The position numbers and the translations under genes were made by a program. A DNA stretch of 37,819 nucleotides from an uncultured Lewinella sp. (GTDB lineage: Bacteria; Bacteroidota; Bacteroidia; Chitinophagales; Saprospiraceae), in assembly GCA_913057785.1 (NCBI GenBank), contig CAJXPD010000080.1, forward strand, positions 1 through 37,819. The letters run 5' to 3'. Shown here in pieces: positions 7,974 through 16,557 of this stretch (its first letter is position 1; every line of letters starts with the position of its first letter). The notes below the pieces were generated by a model. It had not been told where the DNA came from, did no database searches, and saw only the letters and a program-made list of their open reading frames with translations.

Positions 7974-8879
7974 ATGCGATTGGAAGTGTTTCGGCGATTA
8001 TATGTATTACGGATATTTAACTGTTTCCCACTCTGCTATTTATTGTATTTCCTGCTTTTTCTGGCCTTGGTCTTGGGAGCCTGTACACAACAGGAAGCCA
8101 AGATGGGCGAGCAACTTAAGCAAGTAGCTAAACAGACGCTGGCAGAGCAGCAAATCGCTCAATTTGATCTTGAGTTCCTCTTGGGAGGAGAGCACGGACT
8201 GGAAGCTGAAGAGGTCTTGGTAAAATATGATCACACCCTGAAGCATGAACAAAATTATCTCGCCTACCCGTTCAGTAAGGTATTTGACTATTTGTTAGCT
8301 TCAGGAGACTACGATTGGATTACATCCTCAGATCCTAGCAAAATCCTAATTACCTATAAATGTGTAGATGGCTATAATGCTTCCACAACCCTGGACAAAG
8401 CACTTTCTCAAGAGAGTTACATCGCCTTTACGGATCTAACCAGCGAGTCGGAAGCTTGGACGGGGCGAATGGCTAGTAAGATGCCGCCTTTTTACCTGGT
8501 TTGGGAGGAAGTGCCTTACGATGACCACTCCTTGCTTTGGCCCTATGGCCTCTCGAACTTAACATTAACTCCTTATGAGGCTGCCTATGCTACCATCATG
8601 CCCAAAGAAAACCTAGAGGGATTCAAGTTATACGAAACGCATTGCTTAAAATGTCATTCTTTGAATAAAGTCGGTGGTGTGATGGGCCCCGAATTCAACT
8701 ATCCTCGAAATATCCTCTCTTATTGGGAAGCAGATAATATGTGGGCCTTTCTCAATGACCCCAAATCTTTCCGATACAACAGTAAAATGCCAGCCATTAC
8801 TTATCTGGAGCGCGCCCAATTTGACGAGATAGTGAAGTATTTGAAAGAGTTGGATCAAATGCCACGAGACCCTTCCTAG
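7974..8879 (+). CDS. Cytochrome c lipoprotein with molybdopterin-oxidoreductase-like N-terminus
   Basis: A 301-residue envelope protein. A hydrophobic signal ends in the lipobox LGAC (Cys37). Residues about 75-205 resemble the Moco-binding fold of sulfite-oxidase-like proteins (ILITYKCVDGY, PFYLVWEEVP, WPYGLSNLTL), but I could not confirm cofactor residues. The C-terminus is a class I cytochrome c domain with haem motif CLKCH (224-228) and likely axial Met272 in SKMP. It is probably an electron-transfer lipoprotein in the periplasm. No catalytic partner gene is adjacent; the sigma-factor gene follows after 192 bases. Confidence 0.78.
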   Translation: MRLEVFRRLYVLRIFNCFPLCYLLYFLLFLALVLGACTQQEAKMGEQLKQVAKQTLAEQQIAQFDLEFLLGGEHGLEAEEVLVKYDHTLKHEQNYLAYPFSKVFDYLLASGDYDWITSSDPSKILITYKCVDGYNASTTLDKALSQESYIAFTDLTSESEAWTGRMASKMPPFYLVWEEVPYDDHSLLWPYGLSNLTLTPYEAAYATIMPKENLEGFKLYETHCLKCHSLNKVGGVMGPEFNYPRNILSYWEADNMWAFLNDPKSFRYNSKMPAITYLERAQFDEIVKYLKELDQMPRDPS

Positions 8880-9009
8880 ACAAGAAAGGGGCTTGCAATA
8901 AGGCTTCCTAAAGAACTTCGATTAAGTGCTGCCTTGGCTTCAAGACCATCCGTATCGCCCCATATTACCAAGGCGAAATTCCTCGTATTTCCTACAACAT
9001 CAAGAATAA

Positions 9010-9039
9010 TTTGCGGATTGCTGTCCCCAAAATACTTTG
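9010..9039 (+). promoter_or_regulatory. Probable promoter of the sigma-factor operon
   Basis: TTTG (9010-9013) is followed after 19 bases by TACTTTG (9033-9039), one base shorter than the Bacteroidota TAnnTTTG box. Transcription would start near 9046 and leave a leader of about 26 bases before the ATG at 9072. Confidence 0.42.
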
Positions 9040-9071
9040 GAAGACACTTACCTTGTAAGTAACAACGCAAG

Positions 9072-9602
9072 ATGATGTTGGCAAAAAATGAAAAAAGGCA
9101 AAAGCATTTTTTGAGTCTCTACAAACCCATTCACGAACGCTTTGAGCGATTTTGTCGGGTTCGAGCTAATGGTGCGATGGATTTTCGAGACCTAGTGAAT
9201 GAGACTTTGCTGGTGGCTTTTCAAAAGTTTGAGGGTTTGCAATCAGAAAAAGCCTTCTTGTCCTTTCTCATTGGAATCAGTATCCGCATCCTCGCTAACC
9301 ATCGACGCAGGCAAAGACGTTTCGAGCCCATCTCTGAGATTACGCAGCAGGAGCTTTACAGTCCAGCTCGCTCCGAACAGCTTGCCGAAGTGCATATACT
9401 CTACCAAGCCATAGCTAAACTTCCTGTAGCGCAAAAGGAGAGCATCATATTGTATGAGATTTCAGGATTTTCCATAAAGGAGATTGCGCAATTACATGGA
9501 GTTACTATCGAGGCTGTAAAGAAGAGGCTTCAACGAGGGCGGAAGCGTTTGGCGGAGCTTTTAACCAGCACTCCAGTATCTCCTAACGAAAAAATGAAGT
9601 AA
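9072..9602 (+). CDS. ECF-type RNA polymerase sigma factor
   Basis: A 176-residue sigma-70 family protein with only regions 2 and 4. Region 2 covers about residues 13-85 (FRDLVNETLLVAFQKF, then FLSFLIGISIRILANHRRRQRR). Region 4 covers about 115-168 (LPVAQKESIILYEISGFSIKEIAQL, then GVTIEAVKKRLQRGRKRL). One base separates its stop codon from the ATG of the membrane TPR protein, so the two are translationally linked. This resembles sigma/anti-sigma pairs. The regulon cannot be read from the sequence, but the hydrolase at 10802 is in the same run of genes. Confidence 0.93.
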   Translation: MMLAKNEKRQKHFLSLYKPIHERFERFCRVRANGAMDFRDLVNETLLVAFQKFEGLQSEKAFLSFLIGISIRILANHRRRQRRFEPISEITQQELYSPARSEQLAEVHILYQAIAKLPVAQKESIILYEISGFSIKEIAQLHGVTIEAVKKRLQRGRKRLAELLTSTPVSPNEKMK

Positions 9603-9603
9603 C

Positions 9604-10794
9604 ATGATGGATTCAGATCAATATTTGGATGGACTGTTTCAGAAAGCACGGCGGGATACGACGGAGATGACCTTTGAGGAGGCTTCTGCTAATCTTCTAA
9701 AAACTACTGTTAGTATACAGGGTTGGGATAGCTTTTTGACTTCATTGAAAAGTATATTTGTAGCAGTTGGAATAGTTAGCGTCGGAACCTTCATTTGGCT
9801 TACTGCCAGGCCAGATGTACCATTCGAAGAAAAAGATGCTTTCCAGCGGTTGTCAATAGAAACTGATGTTGCTCAAATTAGAGACCAACTGACGGTGATT
9901 GAATTTCCCCAGGCTACTACCCGACTAAGCGTAATCAAGGCAGAGAAACCCGTAAAGAGTATTGAGAACGAGCCTGTGGAGGAACAAACAAGAACCTCAG
10001 GAGTAACTCAAGCATTCACCCCCTTTCTCGTACCGCAGCCTTTGTCAAACGGCTCAGATCTATCTCCAATATCTCCTGCGCGCTATGCCAGACCATTAGC
10101 TGCTGAAGTTACTACCAAAGTACCCATACTGACGCCAGTTACATTCCAAATTAATGAATCTAGTTCCACGAAAACCTTAGCCAGTATCTCCGCAATGGCT
10201 GAACGGGCGGGGATTGATTATACTTACGTGGTGGATCTAAAGAAGAATTTGATTCGAGAATTCAATGTTGAAATGTTCATTAGGGGTACGGATAAAGCTA
10301 CGACTATCCAAGTCAATGTCCCGGCAGAAGGACGGTTCGAGATTGAATTGGGATGGAATCTAGATGGGAACGGCAAAGCCATAGAACTGAGTCGTGAAGT
10401 CTTGGTGGAAAGGGACAGGGCTAAACACCCGCTCACCCAAACTCTAGCAAGAAATCTTTACCGCATATACCTGTCGAAGGGAATCCCTTTCCTCCAGGCT
10501 AACTTTGATCAATTGTCAGCAGGTTTTAAACCTAAGCGTTCGAGAGATAGACTCTTGAATATGACGGGTTATTACTTCTTACATGAAGATCGACTTACAG
10601 AAGCCATTGAAATATTCTCCCTGAATTGTGATTTGTTTCCTGGGAAGCCTAATACCTGGGATAGTTTAGGTGAGGCCTTCTATCGTGCGGGGAGAAAAGA
10701 AGAAGCGCTTCAAGCTTTTCGCAAGGCTTTGGAAATCAAGCCCAATTTTCCCTCCGCCAAAGGATGGGTAAGGCAGATCTTATCAGAAAAATAA
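9604..10794 (+). CDS. Single-pass membrane protein with TPR C-terminus, possible anti-sigma factor
   Basis: A 396-residue protein. About 48 cytosolic residues (LFQKARRDTTEMTFEEAS) precede one membrane helix at about 49-67, then a Pro/Thr/Ser-rich periplasmic linker to about residue 180. A beta-rich segment (about 200-270) and a helical tail with at least one clear TPR unit follow (about 330-390, with FYRAGRKEEALQAFRKALEI). The topology, a short N-terminal tail facing the cytosol, and the 1-base gap after the ECF sigma gene suggest it controls that sigma factor. I see no canonical zinc anti-sigma motif. The role is inference. Confidence 0.72.
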   Translation: MMDSDQYLDGLFQKARRDTTEMTFEEASANLLKTTVSIQGWDSFLTSLKSIFVAVGIVSVGTFIWLTARPDVPFEEKDAFQRLSIETDVAQIRDQLTVIEFPQATTRLSVIKAEKPVKSIENEPVEEQTRTSGVTQAFTPFLVPQPLSNGSDLSPISPARYARPLAAEVTTKVPILTPVTFQINESSSTKTLASISAMAERAGIDYTYVVDLKKNLIREFNVEMFIRGTDKATTIQVNVPAEGRFEIELGWNLDGNGKAIELSREVLVERDRAKHPLTQTLARNLYRIYLSKGIPFLQANFDQLSAGFKPKRSRDRLLNMTGYYFLHEDRLTEAIEIFSLNCDLFPGKPNTWDSLGEAFYRAGRKEEALQAFRKALEIKPNFPSAKGWVRQILSEK

Positions 10795-10801
10795 ATCTAT
10801 A

Positions 10802-12589
10802 ATGATGAACATGATGAAATCGGCATTCCGCAGAATGCCCTGGCAGGGCTATGCCCAAAATCTAATGAATGAACCCTTGTTCAAAAGAAAGCTGCTACTT
10901 TTTTTTATGTTACTTGGAGTCCTGTCATCAGGCCTGGCCCAATATCCAGCGGAACGATTCCGAGCTATTGATAGCTATTGTAAAGGTTTGGAGGACTTCG
11001 GACTTTCCGGGAGTTTGTTGATTGGTTCCAGTCAGGAAATCTTCTTTCAGGGTACCTATGGGCATGCATCGCCTGCTAAGGAGGAAACATCTGCATACCT
11101 AATCGGGTCTCTAAGCAAGCAATTTACTGCCGCAGCCATTTTAGTCCTGGAGCAGCAGGGCAAACTAAACACGATCGATCCTATTTCGAACCACTTAGAT
11201 TGGATTCCAAAAGACAAGGCCCAGATTACCATTCATCAGCTTTTAACCCATACCTCGGGTTTGCAAGATGACTATTGGGATCAGCATTCCAAATTAAGTG
11301 AGCAGGCCTATCTTACCATGATGTTGGATCGCCCGCTGAAATCTACGCCTGGATCAACATTCAGCTATGCCAATATTGGATACCATTTACTCTGTAAAAC
11401 TATAGAAAGCATTACTGGAGAAGCTTATGAAGCTTTTCTTTCCAGGGAAGTGTGGAAGCCTTTTGGATTGGAATTTACCGGATTCCATTCAGTAGATTGG
11501 GAGGCTGTTCGAGTAGCCCGTTATGACGACTGGACTACCGAAGGTGCAGAAGCCTATCTGGCTAATCCCTTAGATCGCCCTATTTACCTACAACCTGAAG
11601 GGTCAGGAGGTTTGCTCTCCACTACTGAAGACCTGTACAAGTGGTACCAAGTACTGTTTCATTCTGATAAATTGTTAGATGAGAAGTCTAAGGCTAAATT
11701 GTTACAAGTCGACTTGGGAAACTACGCCTATGGGTGGGAAGTTTATCAAGGGAAAGGCGGTCGCAGAATCGTGGAACATGGAGGGTATGATAGCTGGGTA
11801 GGAGTTGTAACCGGTTTCTACTACTTTGTGGAAGAAGACCTAGTCGTTATCTACTTAGGAAATACCCATATGGGGAAGTGGCTGCAGAAAGAACAGCTAT
11901 TGTCTGCGATTCAGAGCTTGCTTTTTGGAGGTGAGGTACAGTTCCCTCCGAGCTATTGTTTAATGGAACAGGAGTTCATTCCAGCCTCTGTTGTAGGTAC
12001 TTATCGTAGCGATGGAGGTAAGGTACAACTTGACCTTGGTAGGCAAGAAAACCAAATCAGACTCCGGACTGCTGATAAGCAAGTCATCCAGCAGCTATTG
12101 CTTCCTGTAAGATCTGAGGACTCGATGTATGGGGATGTGCAATTGGAATTCATTCTTGACCGCATGAATGCTGGTGAGATCAATTCCTTACGGGATCATT
12201 TATTGTATGGAGCTTCCTTCAACTCGGTAAAGCAACGGTATCAGCAGACTTGGCAACGCTTAAAGGCCGGGTATGGTAATTTTACAGAGGCTAAGATCTT
12301 ACACATGATGCCGGGAGAATATGAAGGGAACTTTGAGCTAGAATACTTAGTGAAACTGGAATTTGAGAACGGAGTCTTCTACGTACGTGCTTTTCGAAAC
12401 CATCAGGGAAAATTTCATCTGCAGCCGTTTGAATTTCCATCGAAGCTTGAAGTTTTTATGCAACCAATAGGGGAGGGTAAATTCGTCTACTGGAACATTA
12501 AGACTCGACTAAGCGCTGTTATGAATATCAAGGATGGCCAACTGCTAATAAATGGAAATCGTGCACAGCCCTACGTTCGGGAGAATTAA
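10802..12589 (+). CDS. Exported class C beta-lactamase-type serine hydrolase
   Basis: A 595-residue protein of the beta-lactamase/penicillin-binding-like serine hydrolase family. The motifs are SLSK (Ser103, Lys106), YAN (189-191) and HGG (326-328); QLLTHTSGL is also diagnostic. The catalytic domain ends near residue 380. A further 200 residues form a beta-rich C-terminal domain common in exported Bacteroidota esterases of this group. The in-frame ATG at 10865 gives a cleaner signal peptide (positive KRK then hydrophobic core ending GLAQ) and may be the true start. It lies 7 bases after the TPR gene and is probably in its operon. Substrate unknown: peptides, esters or amides are all possible. 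Confidence 0.88.
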   Translation: MMNMMKSAFRRMPWQGYAQNLMNEPLFKRKLLLFFMLLGVLSSGLAQYPAERFRAIDSYCKGLEDFGLSGSLLIGSSQEIFFQGTYGHASPAKEETSAYLIGSLSKQFTAAAILVLEQQGKLNTIDPISNHLDWIPKDKAQITIHQLLTHTSGLQDDYWDQHSKLSEQAYLTMMLDRPLKSTPGSTFSYANIGYHLLCKTIESITGEAYEAFLSREVWKPFGLEFTGFHSVDWEAVRVARYDDWTTEGAEAYLANPLDRPIYLQPEGSGGLLSTTEDLYKWYQVLFHSDKLLDEKSKAKLLQVDLGNYAYGWEVYQGKGGRRIVEHGGYDSWVGVVTGFYYFVEEDLVVIYLGNTHMGKWLQKEQLLSAIQSLLFGGEVQFPPSYCLMEQEFIPASVVGTYRSDGGKVQLDLGRQENQIRLRTADKQVIQQLLLPVRSEDSMYGDVQLEFILDRMNAGEINSLRDHLLYGASFNSVKQRYQQTWQRLKAGYGNFTEAKILHMMPGEYEGNFELEYLVKLEFENGVFYVRAFRNHQGKFHLQPFEFPSKLEVFMQPIGEGKFVYWNIKTRLSAVMNIKDGQLLINGNRAQPYVREN

Positions 12590-12653
12590 GACCTGCAAAA
12601 TTGGCAAGGTGCTTTCTTTACAGCCTAGCGGTTGCCGCATACTCCAACGTAGT

Positions 12654-14501
12654 TCAAGGTTTTTTCCTAAACGATAATCCTCGAACCTCCAGCCTATTGT
12701 CTGGAGGTAGCGGGGCTTGTAATCGAACAGAGACAGTTGCTTTACCCGATTGTAGTGCTAAATCGTAGAGAGGGATTCTTTTCCAGTCTTCTCCTGACTC
12801 AGATCGAGGCAAAATGACAGATCGCTTGTCTTCAGCTATTTCAAGTGTGAACTCAGCCTCTTTTACACCTATATCGCCACGGACGACCGCCGCAACTTCA
12901 TATGAGCCTGCTTGATGCACATCGATTAACCAGCGGGCACCATCTTCAGTTTCTCCCCATTCTCCTAACCAGTCTCCATCTACGCCTGATGGATGAGAAC
13001 CTATACGCTCACCAAGCAACCCCCTTTGTCCAAGAAACTTCACTTTTCCAGTGGATTTACCATGGTGAGGTTGGAGAAGGACTGGATTTTCCGCTTCATA
13101 ACCAATCGGAATAGCCAAGGCAAATTCAGCGCGGGACTGTGGGAGTGTTTGCCACCAATCTAGGTAGGCTTCCCGAAGAGCCTGAAGCTTGTTGGGATGT
13201 TCACTGACCACATTCTTAGCTTCGGATGGATCCTCCAAAAGCTGGAAAAGCAGGCTGTCCTCCGCCATTTTGAAAGGCCATTGCAGGGCTATCCCTCCGG
13301 GAAATGGAGCTGGCTCTTCTAAGGTAGAAAGATGATAGTTTTGAAAAAGTATTCGATGGTGGAGCGCAGCGGGCGTCTCTTTATTGAGCAGTACAGGAAG
13401 TAAGCTCAAGCCATCAAGTTTTGGCTGTTCAACCCGGCTATCATGTTTTGACAAGATTTCAAGAAAAGTAGGCACAAGATCAATATGCGCCGCGAGTTGT
13501 TGCTTTGCTACTTTCGGTTCCCATTGCTCCTGCCAATACCAAAAACATTGTGTACGGATGCCGCCTTCGTAAATAGTGAATTTTTGATCTCTAAGTCCAG
13601 CATTGTACCTCATTTTTTCCTGCGGAACACGCCATCCGCTGATTGGACCGTTGTCACTCATAAAAATGACTATGGTTTCCCTTAGTTTATCGATTTGGTC
13701 CAGCTGATTCAACAGTTTTCCGACATTATCGTCAATATTTTCAATCATTCCATAAATCCTGGCAGTTCTCTCGTTTAGTCCTTGTTCCAAGAAGTGAGTG
13801 TAATGGATGCTATCGATTTGGAGGGGAGTATGTGGGGCATTGAGTGACAGATAGCAGAAGAATGGAGACGCTGAGTTCTTCATGAAGGAGAAAGCCTCCT
13901 CCGTCAATACATCTGTGATGAATCCCTGGTAGGCTTGATCCTTGCCATTGTGTTCTAGGACTGGGTCAAAATAATCTGCATGATGTCCGGTCCTAAAGCC
14001 TACGAATTCATCAAACCCTTGAGCTTCCGGAGTCATTGGGTAATATTCTCCGAGGTGCCATTTTCCGAAAAGCCCCGTTCTATACCCTAAGGGCTGAAGA
14101 AATTCCCCCAAAGTGATAGCCTCTGGAGCCATGCTTTCAAAACCATTAGTGACACTATATACTCCAGATCTTTGCGGATATCTGCCCGTCAATAAACTAG
14201 CTCTAGTCGGTGCGCAAACTGGTGAAACATAAAAATGTTCGAAACTGACGCTTCTAGCAGCTAGGGAGTCTAGATGTGGAGTTTTTACGTGAAGGTTACC
14301 AGCAGAAGATAAGTCTCCGTAGCCCATATCATCGACCAGGATTAACAATAAATTGGGATGCTCGAGGAAGGCATCCGATGTCTTTGTTTCACAGCTGGAA
14401 AGTAGCAGAAGGAAACAGGCAGATAGTACCATAAAGCGTAAAGCGCTTGCTAGCATATCAAACCAAAGTGTCGCTAGAGTTGTGAACAAATAATTATTCA
14501 T
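12654..14501 (-). CDS. Exported sulfatase (type I, formylglycine-dependent)
   Basis: A 615-residue S1-type sulfatase lipoprotein. The formylglycine site is CAPTR (96-100), in VCAPTRASLLTGRYPQRSG. Metal and active-site residues are visible: the Asp pair in LVDDMGYGD (57-58), GKWHLG (Lys147, His149), NAPHTP (His224), SDNG (283-284) and Lys307 before YEGGIR. A beta-sandwich C-terminal region follows from about residue 485. The signal hydrophobic stretch is residues 23-37 with Cys37, so Met16 or Met24 (14456 or 14432) could be the real start. It removes sulfate from a sulfated sugar or aryl ester and needs a maturase encoded elsewhere. It is divergent from a second sulfatase. Confidence 0.92.
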   Translation of the reverse strand: MNNYLFTTLATLWFDMLASALRFMVLSACFLLLLSSCETKTSDAFLEHPNLLLILVDDMGYGDLSSAGNLHVKTPHLDSLAARSVSFEHFYVSPVCAPTRASLLTGRYPQRSGVYSVTNGFESMAPEAITLGEFLQPLGYRTGLFGKWHLGEYYPMTPEAQGFDEFVGFRTGHHADYFDPVLEHNGKDQAYQGFITDVLTEEAFSFMKNSASPFFCYLSLNAPHTPLQIDSIHYTHFLEQGLNERTARIYGMIENIDDNVGKLLNQLDQIDKLRETIVIFMSDNGPISGWRVPQEKMRYNAGLRDQKFTIYEGGIRTQCFWYWQEQWEPKVAKQQLAAHIDLVPTFLEILSKHDSRVEQPKLDGLSLLPVLLNKETPAALHHRILFQNYHLSTLEEPAPFPGGIALQWPFKMAEDSLLFQLLEDPSEAKNVVSEHPNKLQALREAYLDWWQTLPQSRAEFALAIPIGYEAENPVLLQPHHGKSTGKVKFLGQRGLLGERIGSHPSGVDGDWLGEWGETEDGARWLIDVHQAGSYEVAAVVRGDIGVKEAEFTLEIAEDKRSVILPRSESGEDWKRIPLYDLALQSGKATVSVRLQAPLPPDNRLEVRGLSFRKKP

Positions 14502-14620
14502 AAGCAGAGGAGTCTGAGAAAAGTGATAGTGAAGTTAAACGATTCCTCGCAGGATACCGCAGGACAGAAAAAGTCAGCAAGAATTTGTACTTTGGAGGAA
14601 AGAAAAACCAACACCATTAC

Positions 14621-16534
14621 ATGCGGACTACCACATGGATTTTCCTATTTTACATAGGTTTATGCTGGTCTTGTCAATCTCCCTCAGAAAGTTCCGATTT
14701 ACCTCCTCCGAATATCGTCTGGCTAGTGGCTGAGGATATAAGCCCAGCTTTAGGTTGCTATGGGGATCCTTTGGCCATCACGCCCAATATCGATGAGATT
14801 GCTAGAAATGGAGTGCTGTTTCAAAAAGCTTATGCTACAGCTCCAATTTGCGCTCCGGCTCGTTCTTGCTTGGTGACAGGACTGTATGCCACCTCTATGG
14901 GGACCCAACATCTGCGCTCTGAAATTCCTTTTTCCAATTCTTTGCGGACCTTACCTGAACACTTGGCCAAAGCCGGTTATTTTACCTCTAATCGAAATAA
15001 GACGGATTACAACTTCGACCCCAATGGGCGCTGGGAACATTGGTCCGGTAGCTTAGCTCCTTGGAGGGAACGGAAGCCCGGTCAGCCTTTTTTTAGTTTC
15101 ATCAATATTGGCCCGTCCCACGAAGGGAGTGTCAACAATGTAAGTCGATACAAGGAAATAGAAGCGAACTTATCAAGTAAGGATGCATCTTTAACCGACC
15201 CGGATAAAGTCACCGTACCACCCTATTACCCAGATACTGAGGCGTCGAGGAAGGTTTGGGCGCATTACTATAATGTGCTACGAGCCTTAGATGCCAATGT
15301 GGGACAGGTGATGGACTCATTGAATCAAGATGGACTGTTGGAAAATACCATCATCTTTTTCTTTGGAGACCATGGCTTTGGGATGCCTCGATATAAGCGT
15401 TGGTTGTATCAGACAGGACTGCGAGTTCCATTGTTAGTCCAGGTGCCGCCAGCCTATCAACATCTAAATTTTGCTGAAGTCGGTAGCCAGACCGATCGAT
15501 TAGTGAGTTTTGTTGATTTTGCACCTACAGTTATGACTTTGGCTGGTCTAACTCCGGTACCTGAGATGGAAGGCAGGCCCTTTCTAGGAAACGAGCTTTC
15601 ACCTGAGAGAAGATTTGTATTCGCGGCCAGGGATAGAGCGGATGATATGTACGAAATGTCTAGAGCAGTAGTTGGACAAGATTACATCTACATTCGACAC
15701 TATATGCCTCATTTACCACCCATCCAATCTGGCTTTATATATGGGAATCACAAGCCTGCATTTAAAGCCTTACGAGAGGCGAAATTAGGTGGATTGAATA
15801 ACGACGAGCAGGATAAACTTTGGCTACCTAAACCGAGGGAAGAACTATACGATTTAAAGGCAGACCCAAAAGAGCTGAATAATATTGTCGGCCACGAAGA
15901 CCTGCAAGAAACCCGAGCAGAGCTTCGTGCTGAATTGGAAGCGTGGATGCAAGAGACTAAGGATCTGGGGTTTCTACCGGAGGCGGAATACATGATCAGA
16001 TCGGAAAATAACTCACCTTATGACTACGCGCGATCTCCTGATTATAAGATCAAGGCGATTCATGCCGCGGCAGAATTGGTAGGGTCTAATGACAAAAATG
16101 CCATTAAGACAGCTTTACAACACGAGGATGCTGGAGTTCGCTATTGGGGAGTGATGGCGGTGCGGAACTTGCCAGCTCTTGATTCGGAATTGATGATAAG
16201 ATTGCAGCCACTCTTAACAGATGAGTCTCCTAGTGTTCAGATCATGGCTGCGGAAACGCTATGCATGAAAACTCCACATCAACAGTCGATTGAGGTGTTA
16301 GGGAAATGGGTCGAAGACGAGCGTCCTTGGCTGGCTTTGCAAGCCGCTCGAAGCATCCAGTTAGTAGGAGCTGCCGCTCGCCCTTTAATTCCTAAATTAT
16401 ACAAGGTGCTAGAAAAGAACTTAGGTGAGCCGGGCGCCAAACGGAAATATAAGGATTTCAACTATGCTGCATTTACCAGCTGGGCTTTGGAATGGGCTTT
16501 GCAAGAGCTGGGTGAAGATATTGTAGTCAACTAA
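14621..16534 (+). CDS. Exported sulfatase with HEAT-like C-terminus (sulfamidase-like)
   Basis: A 637-residue formylglycine sulfatase with CAPAR at 77-81. Its pattern resembles the heparan N-sulfatase group rather than arylsulfatases (YGDPLAITPNIDEIARNGVLF, MGTQHLRSE, NRNKTDYNFD, FFFGDHGFGMPRYKRWLYQTG). The metal pair is Glu38-Asp39 instead of two Asp. The last 160 residues look like HEAT/PBS-type helical repeats (LQHEDAGVRYWGVMAV, LTDESPSVQIMAAETL, VEDERPWLALQAARSI), perhaps for protein or glycan docking. The ATG at 14621 was chosen because it gives a standard signal (WIFLFYIGLCWSC); the TTG at 14585 would place it behind 12 polar residues. The FAD oxidoreductase gene follows 23 bases later. 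Confidence 0.9.
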   Translation: MRTTTWIFLFYIGLCWSCQSPSESSDLPPPNIVWLVAEDISPALGCYGDPLAITPNIDEIARNGVLFQKAYATAPICAPARSCLVTGLYATSMGTQHLRSEIPFSNSLRTLPEHLAKAGYFTSNRNKTDYNFDPNGRWEHWSGSLAPWRERKPGQPFFSFINIGPSHEGSVNNVSRYKEIEANLSSKDASLTDPDKVTVPPYYPDTEASRKVWAHYYNVLRALDANVGQVMDSLNQDGLLENTIIFFFGDHGFGMPRYKRWLYQTGLRVPLLVQVPPAYQHLNFAEVGSQTDRLVSFVDFAPTVMTLAGLTPVPEMEGRPFLGNELSPERRFVFAARDRADDMYEMSRAVVGQDYIYIRHYMPHLPPIQSGFIYGNHKPAFKALREAKLGGLNNDEQDKLWLPKPREELYDLKADPKELNNIVGHEDLQETRAELRAELEAWMQETKDLGFLPEAEYMIRSENNSPYDYARSPDYKIKAIHAAAELVGSNDKNAIKTALQHEDAGVRYWGVMAVRNLPALDSELMIRLQPLLTDESPSVQIMAAETLCMKTPHQQSIEVLGKWVEDERPWLALQAARSIQLVGAAARPLIPKLYKVLEKNLGEPGAKRKYKDFNYAAFTSWALEWALQELGEDIVVN

Positions 16535-16557
16535 AAATCAATTCAATAGGTATCCAT

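Noticed and set aside
14588..14594. TACTTTG resembling a -7 box upstream of the second sulfatase
   Set aside because: It is one base shorter than TAnnTTTG and no TTG is found at the expected distance upstream, so promoter assignment is not supported.
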